This document shows, one piece after another, positions 9,121-16,196 of a stretch of DNA of 64,000 nucleotides (position 1 is its first letter; the number at the start of each line of letters is the position of its first letter). The DNA comes from Lentiprolixibacter aurantiacus (GTDB taxonomy: Bacteria > Bacteroidota > Bacteroidia > Flavobacteriales > Flavobacteriaceae), in the NCBI RefSeq assembly GCF_026241225.1, contig NZ_JAPFQP010000002.1, positions 434,001 to 498,000 of the forward strand. Reading direction: 5' to 3'. The notes under the pieces are model-generated. The model did no database searches. It saw only the letters and a program-made list of their open reading frames with translations, and was not told the DNA's origin. The position numbers and the translations under genes were made by a program.

Positions 9121-9271
9121 AAAACAGAGATTTGGGTTGTACTGTTATTGGGGAGAAATTACCAAAAACGAGTTATAGGGTCATAGGAAATTTCTGATTT
9201 TTCGACGTATAACACCGTAAACGTGCATTTCATCGGGAAAACTGATAAAAACTACCAGTCTGATTTTCAAC

Positions 9272-9312
9272 AAAAAAAGGACCCTAATGCTATCTCTTAG
9301 CAAAAGGATCCT
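9272..9312 (-). terminator. Rho-independent terminator of the PorP-like gene
   Basis: Read on the minus strand, AGGATCC pairs with GGGTCCT (one G-U), an inner stem TGCTA/TAGCA closes a five-base AGAGA loop, and seven T residues follow. It lies 40 bp past the stop of the PorP/SprF-like gene and should insulate it from the small ORF and regulator downstream. Confidence 0.85.
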
Positions 9313-9351
9313 CCTTCGAGTTAATTAAGCGGATCTCGCCTGTGCCTCTAA

Positions 9352-11007
9352 TCAGTCATTGAATTCAACACTGGCACTGGCTACCGGGTTATAGACCTCC
9401 ATGATCCATTTCTCATCCCGATATTGTCCGTCTAGGTTGTTGACAAATGCCATTTTAGCATCGTCTTTAGTATTAAAATCGGCCAGATATACATAATACA
9501 ACCCATTCTCTGTATTATAAAATTGCTTTGCATTTAAACCTTTCTGGTTCAGCGTCTTAAGGAAAGCATCTAAATACTTTTTGTTCTTGTAAACATTAGC
9601 AATTAAGTAATAACCAGATGACACTCCAACGATATCCGACCGATTTTTAGATCGTATTGGTAATTCTTTAAAGTCGCGCTTAGTGGGCCTGCTGGACCTG
9701 GTTTTAACAGGAGCAGTCTGCGCCAAAGCGGTAGGGATCTTATGTTCTTTTGTAACGGGTCCCGGGGGTGCCGGTGCCCCATCCCTGATCTCCTTGCGGA
9801 TCAGGCGAACAAGCATTTCAAATTTCTTTTCAAACTGTACGTCACGGGCGCGTTCTATGGAATCCTGTCTCAGGATCAGTTCGTCCAGGATGAGGCGGTT
9901 TTCCATGGCCAGGTCACTCTCATCAACTATGGTGGTTGCTGTAGTGGCCTTATCCTGCTGGGCCTTGAGTTGGAGGATCTGCTCCTCGTAATTGCGCACT
10001 ATCTGATCAATCTGCCTGTCTTTGCTGTTACTCGCATAACCATCGGAATTGGCATCTTCATCCTTAAATGTATAAGCCAGGGAAAGCTCGTGATTCCACC
10101 CCAGGTTTCCTCCGGTTTCCGTGATATCCTTTTCCATCAAGTAGCCTATAGACAGCCTTCGGTTCAGGTTAAAGCCCATCCCCAGGGAAAGGCCATAGGT
10201 TTCGTCATAGGTGGTTTGCAACCATCCGTAATTAGGCAGGTCCAGCAGCAGGGAGCCAATATAGGCAAGGCGGTCCTGCTGGTCTTTTCCCAGTTGCAAC
10301 AAGGGCATAATACGGCCATTTTCAAACAGTCCGGACCTTGCATTGAGGGGATGCGTATACTGCAGGGCCGCCCTTAAATTGTTTGTATTAAATCCTGTTA
10401 CCAGGTTATTGGTAGTCTGGTTGTAACGGATCAGATCAGTAGCGTACAAGGCTACATCGAATCGTCCCATACTCAGGGCCATTCCGGGTTCTACCACGAT
10501 CTGGCTTTGTTTCCCTGTTTCTTCCAGGGTAGGATCGTTCGTGGCGGCAATAACCTTGGAACGATCTATCCCCTGGCTGATATAGGTGATGTTGGTTCCA
10601 AAGGTAAGGCTGGTTTTATCTCCGAGTTTTACGGCACGTGCGTAATTGGCATTGAAGCCAAACTCCTGCATTACTCCCTCCCATTGTCCGTAAAGTCCAA
10701 TTCCGAGGGCGGTTCTTTCATTCAGTTTGTTGCTGAATCCCAGATAATAGTTCTGGATATTATCCTCAAAGGAGGCATACTGATTCCTGTGGAGGATGTT
10801 GAGATAGGATTTGTTCTCCCTCACCAGTGAAAAAGTAGGGTTAATCAGGAAGCGGTTAAAAAACAACTGGTTGTGGAAAGGGCTCTTCACGCTGCTGAAG
10901 TTGGCCGTATTCTCCGTTTCCTGTGCATTGGATTCTGCTGTGACCAGGGAAAAAGCCATAATCAGCAGGGGAATGCAATACGTTGGGTTTAATTTAAAAG
11001 CTTTCAT
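9352..11007 (-). CDS. PorP/SprF-family outer-membrane protein with C-terminal SPOR-like domain
   Basis: The protein has 551 residues. After a signal peptide (…ALVTAESNAQ region, ~1-29), residues ~35-310 form a PorP/SprF beta-barrel: SPFHNQLFFNRFLINPTFS, repeated amphipathic strands, and SIGYLMEKDITE … SLAYTF. Then comes a coiled-coil segment (~330-415, e.g. RNYEEQILQLKAQQDK), a basic linker, and a C-terminal ~75-residue module (SGYYLIANVYKNKKYLDAF … YYVYLADFNTKDDAKMAF) with the pattern of SPOR domains, which bind denuded peptidoglycan. PorP-type proteins are outer-membrane parts of, or partners to, the type IX secretion and gliding machinery. Ordinary PorP/SprF proteins are ~300-340 residues, so the C-terminal half is an addition. 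It lies downstream of the TPR-PD40 gene. Confidence 0.85.
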   Translation of the reverse strand: MKAFKLNPTYCIPLLIMAFSLVTAESNAQETENTANFSSVKSPFHNQLFFNRFLINPTFSLVRENKSYLNILHRNQYASFEDNIQNYYLGFSNKLNERTALGIGLYGQWEGVMQEFGFNANYARAVKLGDKTSLTFGTNITYISQGIDRSKVIAATNDPTLEETGKQSQIVVEPGMALSMGRFDVALYATDLIRYNQTTNNLVTGFNTNNLRAALQYTHPLNARSGLFENGRIMPLLQLGKDQQDRLAYIGSLLLDLPNYGWLQTTYDETYGLSLGMGFNLNRRLSIGYLMEKDITETGGNLGWNHELSLAYTFKDEDANSDGYASNSKDRQIDQIVRNYEEQILQLKAQQDKATTATTIVDESDLAMENRLILDELILRQDSIERARDVQFEKKFEMLVRLIRKEIRDGAPAPPGPVTKEHKIPTALAQTAPVKTRSSRPTKRDFKELPIRSKNRSDIVGVSSGYYLIANVYKNKKYLDAFLKTLNQKGLNAKQFYNTENGLYYVYLADFNTKDDAKMAFVNNLDGQYRDEKWIMEVYNPVASASVEFND

Positions 11008-11150
11008 CGGGTTGTATTTTTTTATCGGGTGCCAGGCGGAGTTTCCGCTGTTTTACCAGTGGGCCTCCGCAACCGGTCACCAGATAATCGCTGTGTGTTT
11101 TTTAGTACCGGATACTTGCTCCGGGTAGGGAACCTAGGGTTCCAGCACTT

Positions 11151-12410
11151 TTAGTCCTCATATTCAAATACAGTGTTGGAGAGTCCTGTATTGATATCCG
11201 CAGGAAGTAACTCTAGGAATTGATTCCTGTTTTCTGCAAGTGTATTCTGCCTATCGCCTTTATAGGAGAAAACGAGCTCCTGCAGTTCTGTAGCCTGCTT
11301 GCCACGGTTAGAGACCACATAGGCCAGTCCCTGGTCTGCCTGTATCTTCAGGGCGAAATCGTCGTCCCTGCTATTGAAGGGGGCGCCAATATTCATTGCC
11401 AGTCCAACCTGGTTGGAAACCACCTGTACGGCATACAGATCCAGTCCGCCATATCCATCGCGACCGTCCGAGGCGAAGAATAAAAGGTTATCAGCAACCA
11501 CACTTGGGTACAGGTCATTTTTGCGCGTATTCACTTTAGAACCGAGATTTTTGGCTGTACCCAGGCTTCCGTCACGCTTAATGTCGGATACATAAATATC
11601 GTATTTGCCAAAGGTGCCGGGCATATCAGAGGCGAAGAAAAGTCGTTTCCCATCCGGGGATATTGCTGGGTGCATGGCCGAGGCGTATTTTGGGCATACC
11701 GCCACTTCTTCCACATTGGTCCATTGATCACCTTCCCTTTCGGCCCTGAATATTTTGGTCAGGGGCTGTTTTTTGGAAAACACACCATAAAGAGGTTTTA
11801 CATGAACTACTTTGGTAAAATAGGCTGTACGACCATCTGCGCTTACCGCTACGGGGGGTGCGTACGATTTTGCACCTTTCCTGCTGGCTACACTGGCATA
11901 TGTTTCATGATCGGGGATATCAACTACATTCCTGACCTGGTTGCTCCTGCCAAATTCCGGCATTTGATAATTCTCTGCCAGGCGACGTGTAAATTCGTCT
12001 TGAACAGGGCCCTGGTCTATCTGATAATCTTCCTTGATCCTGGAATACCAGTCACGCTGTGCCACCTCTGGTCCGGATTTTTCCAGTCCGGCCTGTTGCC
12101 TGGCATAGAGATATCGCTCATGATAGCTTTGGGAGACATTATCTACTCCGCTCAGATCGATCAGTTTCTGATACCAGAACGCCGCTGTTTCATAATTTTC
12201 GGACAGGAAATTTACATTTCCGAGATCTTCAAAGATTTCCTGGTCTGTATAACCGAGCCTGATGAGCTTCTGGTAATCCTTGATACGCTTTTCCGCCTCC
12301 TTCTTTTTGATGTACTCTGTACTGGCATTCGTCCGCTGAGCGGATACCGTAAAGCACATCAGGAGTAAGAGAGACGCTAGCACTCTGCTGTAGGTTATTA
12401 TTCGATTCAT
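11151..12410 (-). CDS. TPR/PD40 periplasmic protein, PorE-like but without the OmpA domain
   Basis: The protein has 419 residues. It has a signal peptide (~1-25, ending VSAQ), a TPR-like helical region (~35-100, SENYETAAFWYQKLIDL) and four WD40-like PD40 blades (~195-390: AVSADGRTAYFT, AISPDGKRLFFASDM, LFFASDGRDGYGGLDLY). Known partners of PorP/SprF carry TPR, PD40, a CarboxypepD-like fold and a C-terminal OmpA peptidoglycan-binding domain (~650 residues). Here the protein stops after PD40. The stop is clean, and I saw no downstream remnant of an OmpA domain in the 143 bp before the next gene. It probably forms a periplasmic complex with the PorP-like protein encoded next. Confidence 0.82.
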   Translation of the reverse strand: MNRIITYSRVLASLLLLMCFTVSAQRTNASTEYIKKKEAEKRIKDYQKLIRLGYTDQEIFEDLGNVNFLSENYETAAFWYQKLIDLSGVDNVSQSYHERYLYARQQAGLEKSGPEVAQRDWYSRIKEDYQIDQGPVQDEFTRRLAENYQMPEFGRSNQVRNVVDIPDHETYASVASRKGAKSYAPPVAVSADGRTAYFTKVVHVKPLYGVFSKKQPLTKIFRAEREGDQWTNVEEVAVCPKYASAMHPAISPDGKRLFFASDMPGTFGKYDIYVSDIKRDGSLGTAKNLGSKVNTRKNDLYPSVVADNLLFFASDGRDGYGGLDLYAVQVVSNQVGLAMNIGAPFNSRDDDFALKIQADQGLAYVVSNRGKQATELQELVFSYKGDRQNTLAENRNQFLELLPADINTGLSNTVFEYED

Positions 12411-12725
12411 AATACAAGATATTGGGGGTTTGTCTGGCCAAATTTCGAAAGAGTGTTGAAGTGAGCATTATGAATTTTTCACAGGTTTTGGTCGATTTTG
12501 CCTTGTTTTTTGTTAAAAATTAAAGAAAACCCTATGAATTTTTGCCAGTTTCGGGGAAATGTCAATTTTATCCGCCAAAAGAAACTGTTTGGATTTCATT
12601 TCAGAACTATGACATGACTTCATGGTTATTTTGCCGGTAAAAATGACAGTTTAACGACTTGCTTACCCAAATAATGGGATAAGAACTGCCGTTTTAGACC
12701 TAATAAGAGGAAATAAAATCCAGGT
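12411..12725. other. Upstream region of the TPR-PD40 gene, no gene seen
   Basis: This 315-bp A+T-rich interval contains no ORF longer than ~20 codons with coding character. It includes a direct repeat, ATGAATTTTTcacaggttt at 12470 and ATGAATTTTTgccagtttc at 12534 (64 bp apart), which could be a regulator target for the T9SS-like pair transcribed leftward from 12410. No clear TAnnTTTG box was found. Confidence 0.4.
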
Positions 12726-13478
12726 TTAGAAAAACCACAATTTGATTGCCATGAGGACCACCATGATCACCAGGAAGGTTTTGATAAAGCCGTCTCCCTT
12801 TGCAACTGAAATTCGGCTGGAGAGCCATGCCCCTGCCCCATTTCCTATGGCGAGTACCAGGCCCACTTCCCAGAGTACTTTATCATTATAAATAAAAACG
12901 GCGAGGGCAGACAGGGTATAGATAAAGACCACGGCCACTTTGGTGGCATTGGCACGGACCAGGGTCATATGGTTCACCTGGTTGAGGAACAGCAGGATGA
13001 TAAATCCTATCCCGGCATTGATAAAGCCACCGTATATCCCGAAAAAGAAAAAGGCAATTACACCAATCCAGAGGTATTTGCCGGTAATCCGTTCTTCAAG
13101 GTCGGCCAGGCTTACTTTCGGTTTGAATACGATAAGCAGCACCACGGCGATCATAATGATGGCCAGGATACGGTTAAAGGTTTCACCCCGAATATCCACG
13201 GCTATGTAGGCACCCAGGATGGCCCCGAACAGGGCAGAAAGGCCTAGGTACAGATTGTAGGGAAAGGTAGAAACCCCTTTGCTTTTAAACCCGGCTACGC
13301 CAATTGCGGTCTGGATAACAATAGCTACACGATTGGTTCCGTTTGCTACGCTGGGAGGTAATCCCAGGAAGATGAGTACGGGCAGGGAGATCAGGGAGGC
13401 CCCGCCTGCAATGGTATTGATAAAGCCCACTACAAAGCCTACTCCTATTAACAATAGATAATGGTACCATTCTTCCAT
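12726..13478 (-). CDS. TauE/SafE family sulfite/organic anion exporter
   Basis: The protein has 250 residues with about eight hydrophobic helices. The two half-repeats typical of the family are visible: GVGFVVGFINTIAGGASLIS near the N-terminus and GIYGGFINAGIGFIILLFL in the second half. Members move sulfite, sulfoacetate, taurine-derived or other small anions across the inner membrane. No sulfonate catabolic gene is adjacent, so the substrate is open. It is transcribed away from tRNA-Ser (start 108 bp from the tRNA). Confidence 0.88.
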   Translation of the reverse strand: MEEWYHYLLLIGVGFVVGFINTIAGGASLISLPVLIFLGLPPSVANGTNRVAIVIQTAIGVAGFKSKGVSTFPYNLYLGLSALFGAILGAYIAVDIRGETFNRILAIIMIAVVLLIVFKPKVSLADLEERITGKYLWIGVIAFFFFGIYGGFINAGIGFIILLFLNQVNHMTLVRANATKVAVVFIYTLSALAVFIYNDKVLWEVGLVLAIGNGAGAWLSSRISVAKGDGFIKTFLVIMVVLMAIKLWFF

Positions 13479-13585
13479 GGGCTAAAAATAAGGGGTTAAG
13501 CTGTAATAACATTCATGGTAATGGAATAAATACCCGGGAAAGTATTTAGGAAAACGAAAAAGCTTAGTATATTTGCGCCGCATTA

Positions 13586-13673
13586 GGAGGAATGGCAGAG
13601 TGGTCGAATGCGGCAGTCTTGAAAACTGTTGAGGGTCACACCTCCGGGGGTTCGAATCCCTCTTCCTCCGCCA
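13586..13673 (+). tRNA. tRNA-Ser (anticodon TGA)
   Basis: The 88-nt sequence folds as a class II tRNA. The acceptor stem GGAGGAA pairs with TTCCTCC, the anticodon loop is CTTGAAA with TGA, there is a long variable arm, and the T-loop reads GGTTCGAATCCC. Discriminator G and CCA are encoded. It marks the left edge of an accessory-looking region, a frequent insertion point for integrating elements, but I found no second copy of its 3' end inside the window. Confidence 0.96.
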
Positions 13674-13678
13674 TGAAG

Positions 13679-13703
13679 AACCCGCTGTTAAGCGGGTTTT
13701 TTT
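13679..13703 (+). terminator. Rho-independent terminator after tRNA-Ser
   Basis: AACCCGCT (13679-13686), loop GTTA, AGCGGGTT (13691-13698), then a T run. A second hairpin, CAAACTC-GTTT-GAGTTTG, follows at 13720-13737. Confidence 0.88.
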
Positions 13704-13756
13704 ATTTAAGAGAACAAACCAAACTCGTTTGAGTTTGTTCGAAGAAATGAAAAAAT

Positions 13757-14032
13757 GCAGGGCGAAAGCACTGCGGGTTTTCATGGCAGGACCCCCCTAC
13801 CGGGATGCACGAGCGAAGTGAGTGAATCCCTTTATAAACTGCTGTTTGAGAAAAAATGCAGGGCGAAAGCCCTGCGGGTTTTCATGGCAGCCCCCCCCCT
13901 ACCGGGATGCACGAGCGAAGTGAGTGAATCCCTTTATCATTGGATTCTCAGAACAAACAATCCATCGTGCAAGCCCTGCGGGTTCTTCATGGCAGGACCC
14001 TCCCCGGGATGCACGAGCGAAGCGAGTGAATC
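13757..14032. repeat. Three structured tandem repeats downstream of tRNA-Ser
   Basis: Units start at 13757, 13858 and 13969 (spacing 101 and 111 bp). Each contains the hairpin GCAGGGC-GAAA-GCCCTGC (perfect in unit 2, one mismatch in unit 1, left arm mostly lost in unit 3). Next comes GGGTTTTCATGGCAG, a C run, and a second hairpin-prone block GGGATGCACGAGCGAAGTGA ending GTGAATCCC. Copies differ by point changes and C-run length, which breaks any shared reading frame, so the conserved thing is DNA or RNA structure, not protein. Function unknown. Confidence 0.85.
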
Positions 14033-14158
14033 TTCATATAAATCCTAATCCTGAAACTTCGAGGGATAAAATGCTATATTAGATTGCATATAACACGTTT
14101 TTCTTCATTATTCCTCCAATGAAGCTTGGGAATAGAAACTATTACCAACCAAAAAACA

Positions 14159-14914
14159 ATGATAAAATTCTTTAGAAAAATCCGACAAAGATTACTTTCT
14201 GAAAACAAATTCAGGAAGTATCTAATTTATGCAATCGGAGAAATCATTTTAATTGTGATTGGAGTTTTGCTTGCAGTTGCGATAAATGATCAAATATCAA
14301 AATCCAATGAAAGAAAACTGGAAAAACAATTACTGATAAATATTAGAAAAGAGTTGATGTCGAATATTGACCAACTTAAAATAGCAATAAAAAGTCATGA
14401 AGAAGGCTCACATGCAGGAACAGAGCTTTTGACAACGATTAGATATAATGCGAATAACCTTGAAATTAACAATTTGGATACTTTAATGTTTTTGATGGAT
14501 TTTAATTGGTCATATGACCCAGCAATCGGAAGCATTAAATCGACCATAGAATCAGGAGGTGTAAATATAATAAGGAGTGACTCGATTAGGGAATACATCT
14601 TATCTTTTGAAGATCGTGTTAAAGATGTAAATGAAACGACCTTGGGCTATAGACGACTTAAACATGAAAGACTATGGCCTCTGATCGATAAAAATATATC
14701 TATCCTTAATCGGTGGGATCATATTTATCCAAAAATAGGCAAGAGTAAACATGAACAGGATTATGCAACATTATTCAAAAATCAAGAATTTGAAAATGTA
14801 GTTGGACTACTTCTTATTTTTCGCGAAGAAGGGCTTATTGAAGAAAGAGCACTATTGAATTATTGCATAAAGATAGAAGAGTTAATTGGGAAACAACTCG
14901 GCCAGGCTGACTAA
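14159..14914 (+). CDS. DUF6090 family membrane-anchored protein
   Basis: The protein has 251 residues from the ATG at 14159. An upstream ATG at 14126 adds residues without family character. The N-terminus MIKFFRKIRQRLLSENKF, then a single helix (AIGEIILIVIGVLLAVAIND, ~27-46) followed by a charged helical cytosolic or periplasmic region (~50-250), is the standard layout of this Flavobacteriia-restricted family of unknown function. The gene is A+T-rich: 16 of the first 60 bases from 14161 are G or C, far below the core genes. Two broken relatives lie at 21154 and 22695. Confidence 0.85.
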   Translation: MIKFFRKIRQRLLSENKFRKYLIYAIGEIILIVIGVLLAVAINDQISKSNERKLEKQLLINIRKELMSNIDQLKIAIKSHEEGSHAGTELLTTIRYNANNLEINNLDTLMFLMDFNWSYDPAIGSIKSTIESGGVNIIRSDSIREYILSFEDRVKDVNETTLGYRRLKHERLWPLIDKNISILNRWDHIYPKIGKSKHEQDYATLFKNQEFENVVGLLLIFREEGLIEERALLNYCIKIEELIGKQLGQAD

Positions 14915-14930
14915 TATTGCGCGCAAATTA

Positions 14931-15065
14931 ATGCTCACTTTTACCGGACAAACCAATTATGCGGTGGTAACCTATGAGGAGAGAGTGAACTATATCCAGA
15001 AACTTTCATTTCCCTGGGACGCTTGCAAACTAATTTCATGTGGTGAGAAGAAGGAAGGCCACTAA
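14931..15065 (+). pseudogene. Probable 3' fragment of a lost gene, 44 codons ending inside an attC-like element
   Basis: The frame runs from ATG 14931 (open back to 14886, in a different frame from DUF6090) to TAA at 15063-15065. The product ends WDACKLISCGEKKEGH and looks like the C-terminus of a normal protein rather than a free peptide. The stop codon lies inside CTAACAACG, the left arm of a palindromic element, the position where cassette genes of integrons commonly end. I therefore read it as the tail of another cassette gene whose front was lost when the DUF6090 gene arrived. An intact microprotein is possible but less likely. Confidence 0.45.
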
Positions 15066-15110
15066 CAACGTAAACCACAATTAAAACTTACGGTTTAGGG
15101 GACCGTTAGC
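15061..15110 (+). other. attC-like palindromic element (candidate cassette recombination site)
   Basis: The outer arms are CTAAC (15062-15066) and GTTAG (15105-15109); the inner arms are TAAACC (15071-15076) and GGTTTA (15092-15097). The ends read TAACAACG and CGTTAG, the same core layout (AAC…GTT, with nested inner boxes) as integron attC sites such as the Vibrio cholerae repeat (TAACAAACG…CGTTA). At 49-50 nt it is shorter than typical attC sites. It sits between a gene tail and the next gene, as a cassette site would. Confidence 0.5.
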
Positions 15111-15124
15111 AAATTTTTACCACA

Positions 15125-16054
15125 ATGAATAAAATTTTATCGATTTCATTAATCATTGCAACATTTTTTAGTTGTAAAAACAACCCTATTTCATATTTCG
15201 ACCAAGATCCTCCCTCTACAATTCCTAAATTATTTGCACCATCAATGGTTAATACTGACAATATTGAACTTAATGTAGTTTTTAATTATGACCATACAGA
15301 AATGTTCTTTTCAAGAATTGTGGACAGCAGCTTTGTTATTCACCATTCTGAATTAATTAATGGCAAGTGGTCTGACATTAAACCCATTAAAATGTATAAC
15401 GATAATGTCTTATTTTCAGTTGCTTGTGACCCCACAATTACCAAAGATGGGAAGACCATGTATTTTCTCGGTGTAGACCCTGAACTTTATGAAAATGATG
15501 TTACCAGAGAAGAACTTTACAGGATACCACCAGACATTTATAAGAGTAAAAAAGTAGATGGTAAATGGGAATTGGCCTCCAAAGTAGATTTTTCAGTTTC
15601 CACCGAATATATAGAAACCTATCCTGTAGTTACAGCGGATGGGAGTTTATATTTTCGCTCAAACAGACCAAGTAGTGAAGGAGGGATGCAGACATATCGT
15701 GCACAATATTTAGGAAATGAAAAATTTGAAACACCTGTTATCATAAATACCAGGACAGAGAAAAAAGAACTAATAACATATGTTTCACCAGATGAGCAGT
15801 ATGCGATTACTAATGGAGAGGGTAAATTTCAAATAACGTTTAATCATGATGGTGAATGGACTAAACCAGAAGAAATACCTTTAAAATATGAAAGCAACTG
15901 GCGTTATTACTGTCCTTATATGTCTTCTGACGGAAAATATTTCATCTATTCCAGAAGATATAATAACCCCGAAAAAAAGGGATGGGCTGGTGTTGAAAAA
16001 GGAGAAGTTTATTGGGTAAATGCCGATGTACTTTTCAATACAAAATCGAATTAA
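15125..16054 (+). CDS. PD40-repeat lipoprotein
   Basis: The protein has 309 residues. It has a lipoprotein signal (…ATFFSC, Cys17) and then WD40-like/TolB-type PD40 blades: VFNYDHTEMFFSR, ACDPTITKDGKTMYFLG, PVVTADGSLYFRSN, YVSPDEQYAIT, YMSSDGKYFIYSR. Such single-propeller lipoproteins are common in Flavobacteriia; their ligands are unknown. The gene is A+T-rich and tightly bracketed by the ends of two palindromic elements (TTAGCAAAT at 15106-15114 and its inverse ATTTGCTAA at 16057-16065), so it may be a single mobile cassette. Confidence 0.8.
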   Translation: MNKILSISLIIATFFSCKNNPISYFDQDPPSTIPKLFAPSMVNTDNIELNVVFNYDHTEMFFSRIVDSSFVIHHSELINGKWSDIKPIKMYNDNVLFSVACDPTITKDGKTMYFLGVDPELYENDVTREELYRIPPDIYKSKKVDGKWELASKVDFSVSTEYIETYPVVTADGSLYFRSNRPSSEGGMQTYRAQYLGNEKFETPVIINTRTEKKELITYVSPDEQYAITNGEGKFQITFNHDGEWTKPEEIPLKYESNWRYYCPYMSSDGKYFIYSRRYNNPEKKGWAGVEKGEVYWVNADVLFNTKSN

Positions 16055-16060
16055 ACATTT

Positions 16061-16158
16061 GCTAATAATGTGTATATGTATTAGCGGTTCAGGTGATAAA
16101 ACGAAACTATAAACATATAACAGAGGTCAGGGCAAAATCATCAGCGACGCCGTTAGGT
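16061..16158 (+). other. Second, decayed attC-like element after the PD40 gene
   Basis: The left arm CTAATAATGT (16062-16071) equals the first element's CTAACAACGT with two C-to-T changes. The right end CGTTAG-GT (16151-16158) contains GTTAGGT, which fits the attC right core GTTRRRY. Inner arms TATATGT (16073-16079) and ACATATA (16113-16119) pair. The total is ~98 bp, within the normal attC size range. It begins 7 bp after the PD40 stop codon. Weaker than the first element because the left core is degenerate. Confidence 0.35.
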
Positions 16159-16196
16159 TTCATTTCTATTATATCAACATTCTTTTCGGCTGTAGT

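Noticed and set aside
13755-14048. 97-codon plus-strand ORF downstream of tRNA-Ser
   Set aside because: It is a translation of the three tandem repeats. The frame shifts relative to the repeat from unit to unit and is rescued only by C-run length, so it is not coding.
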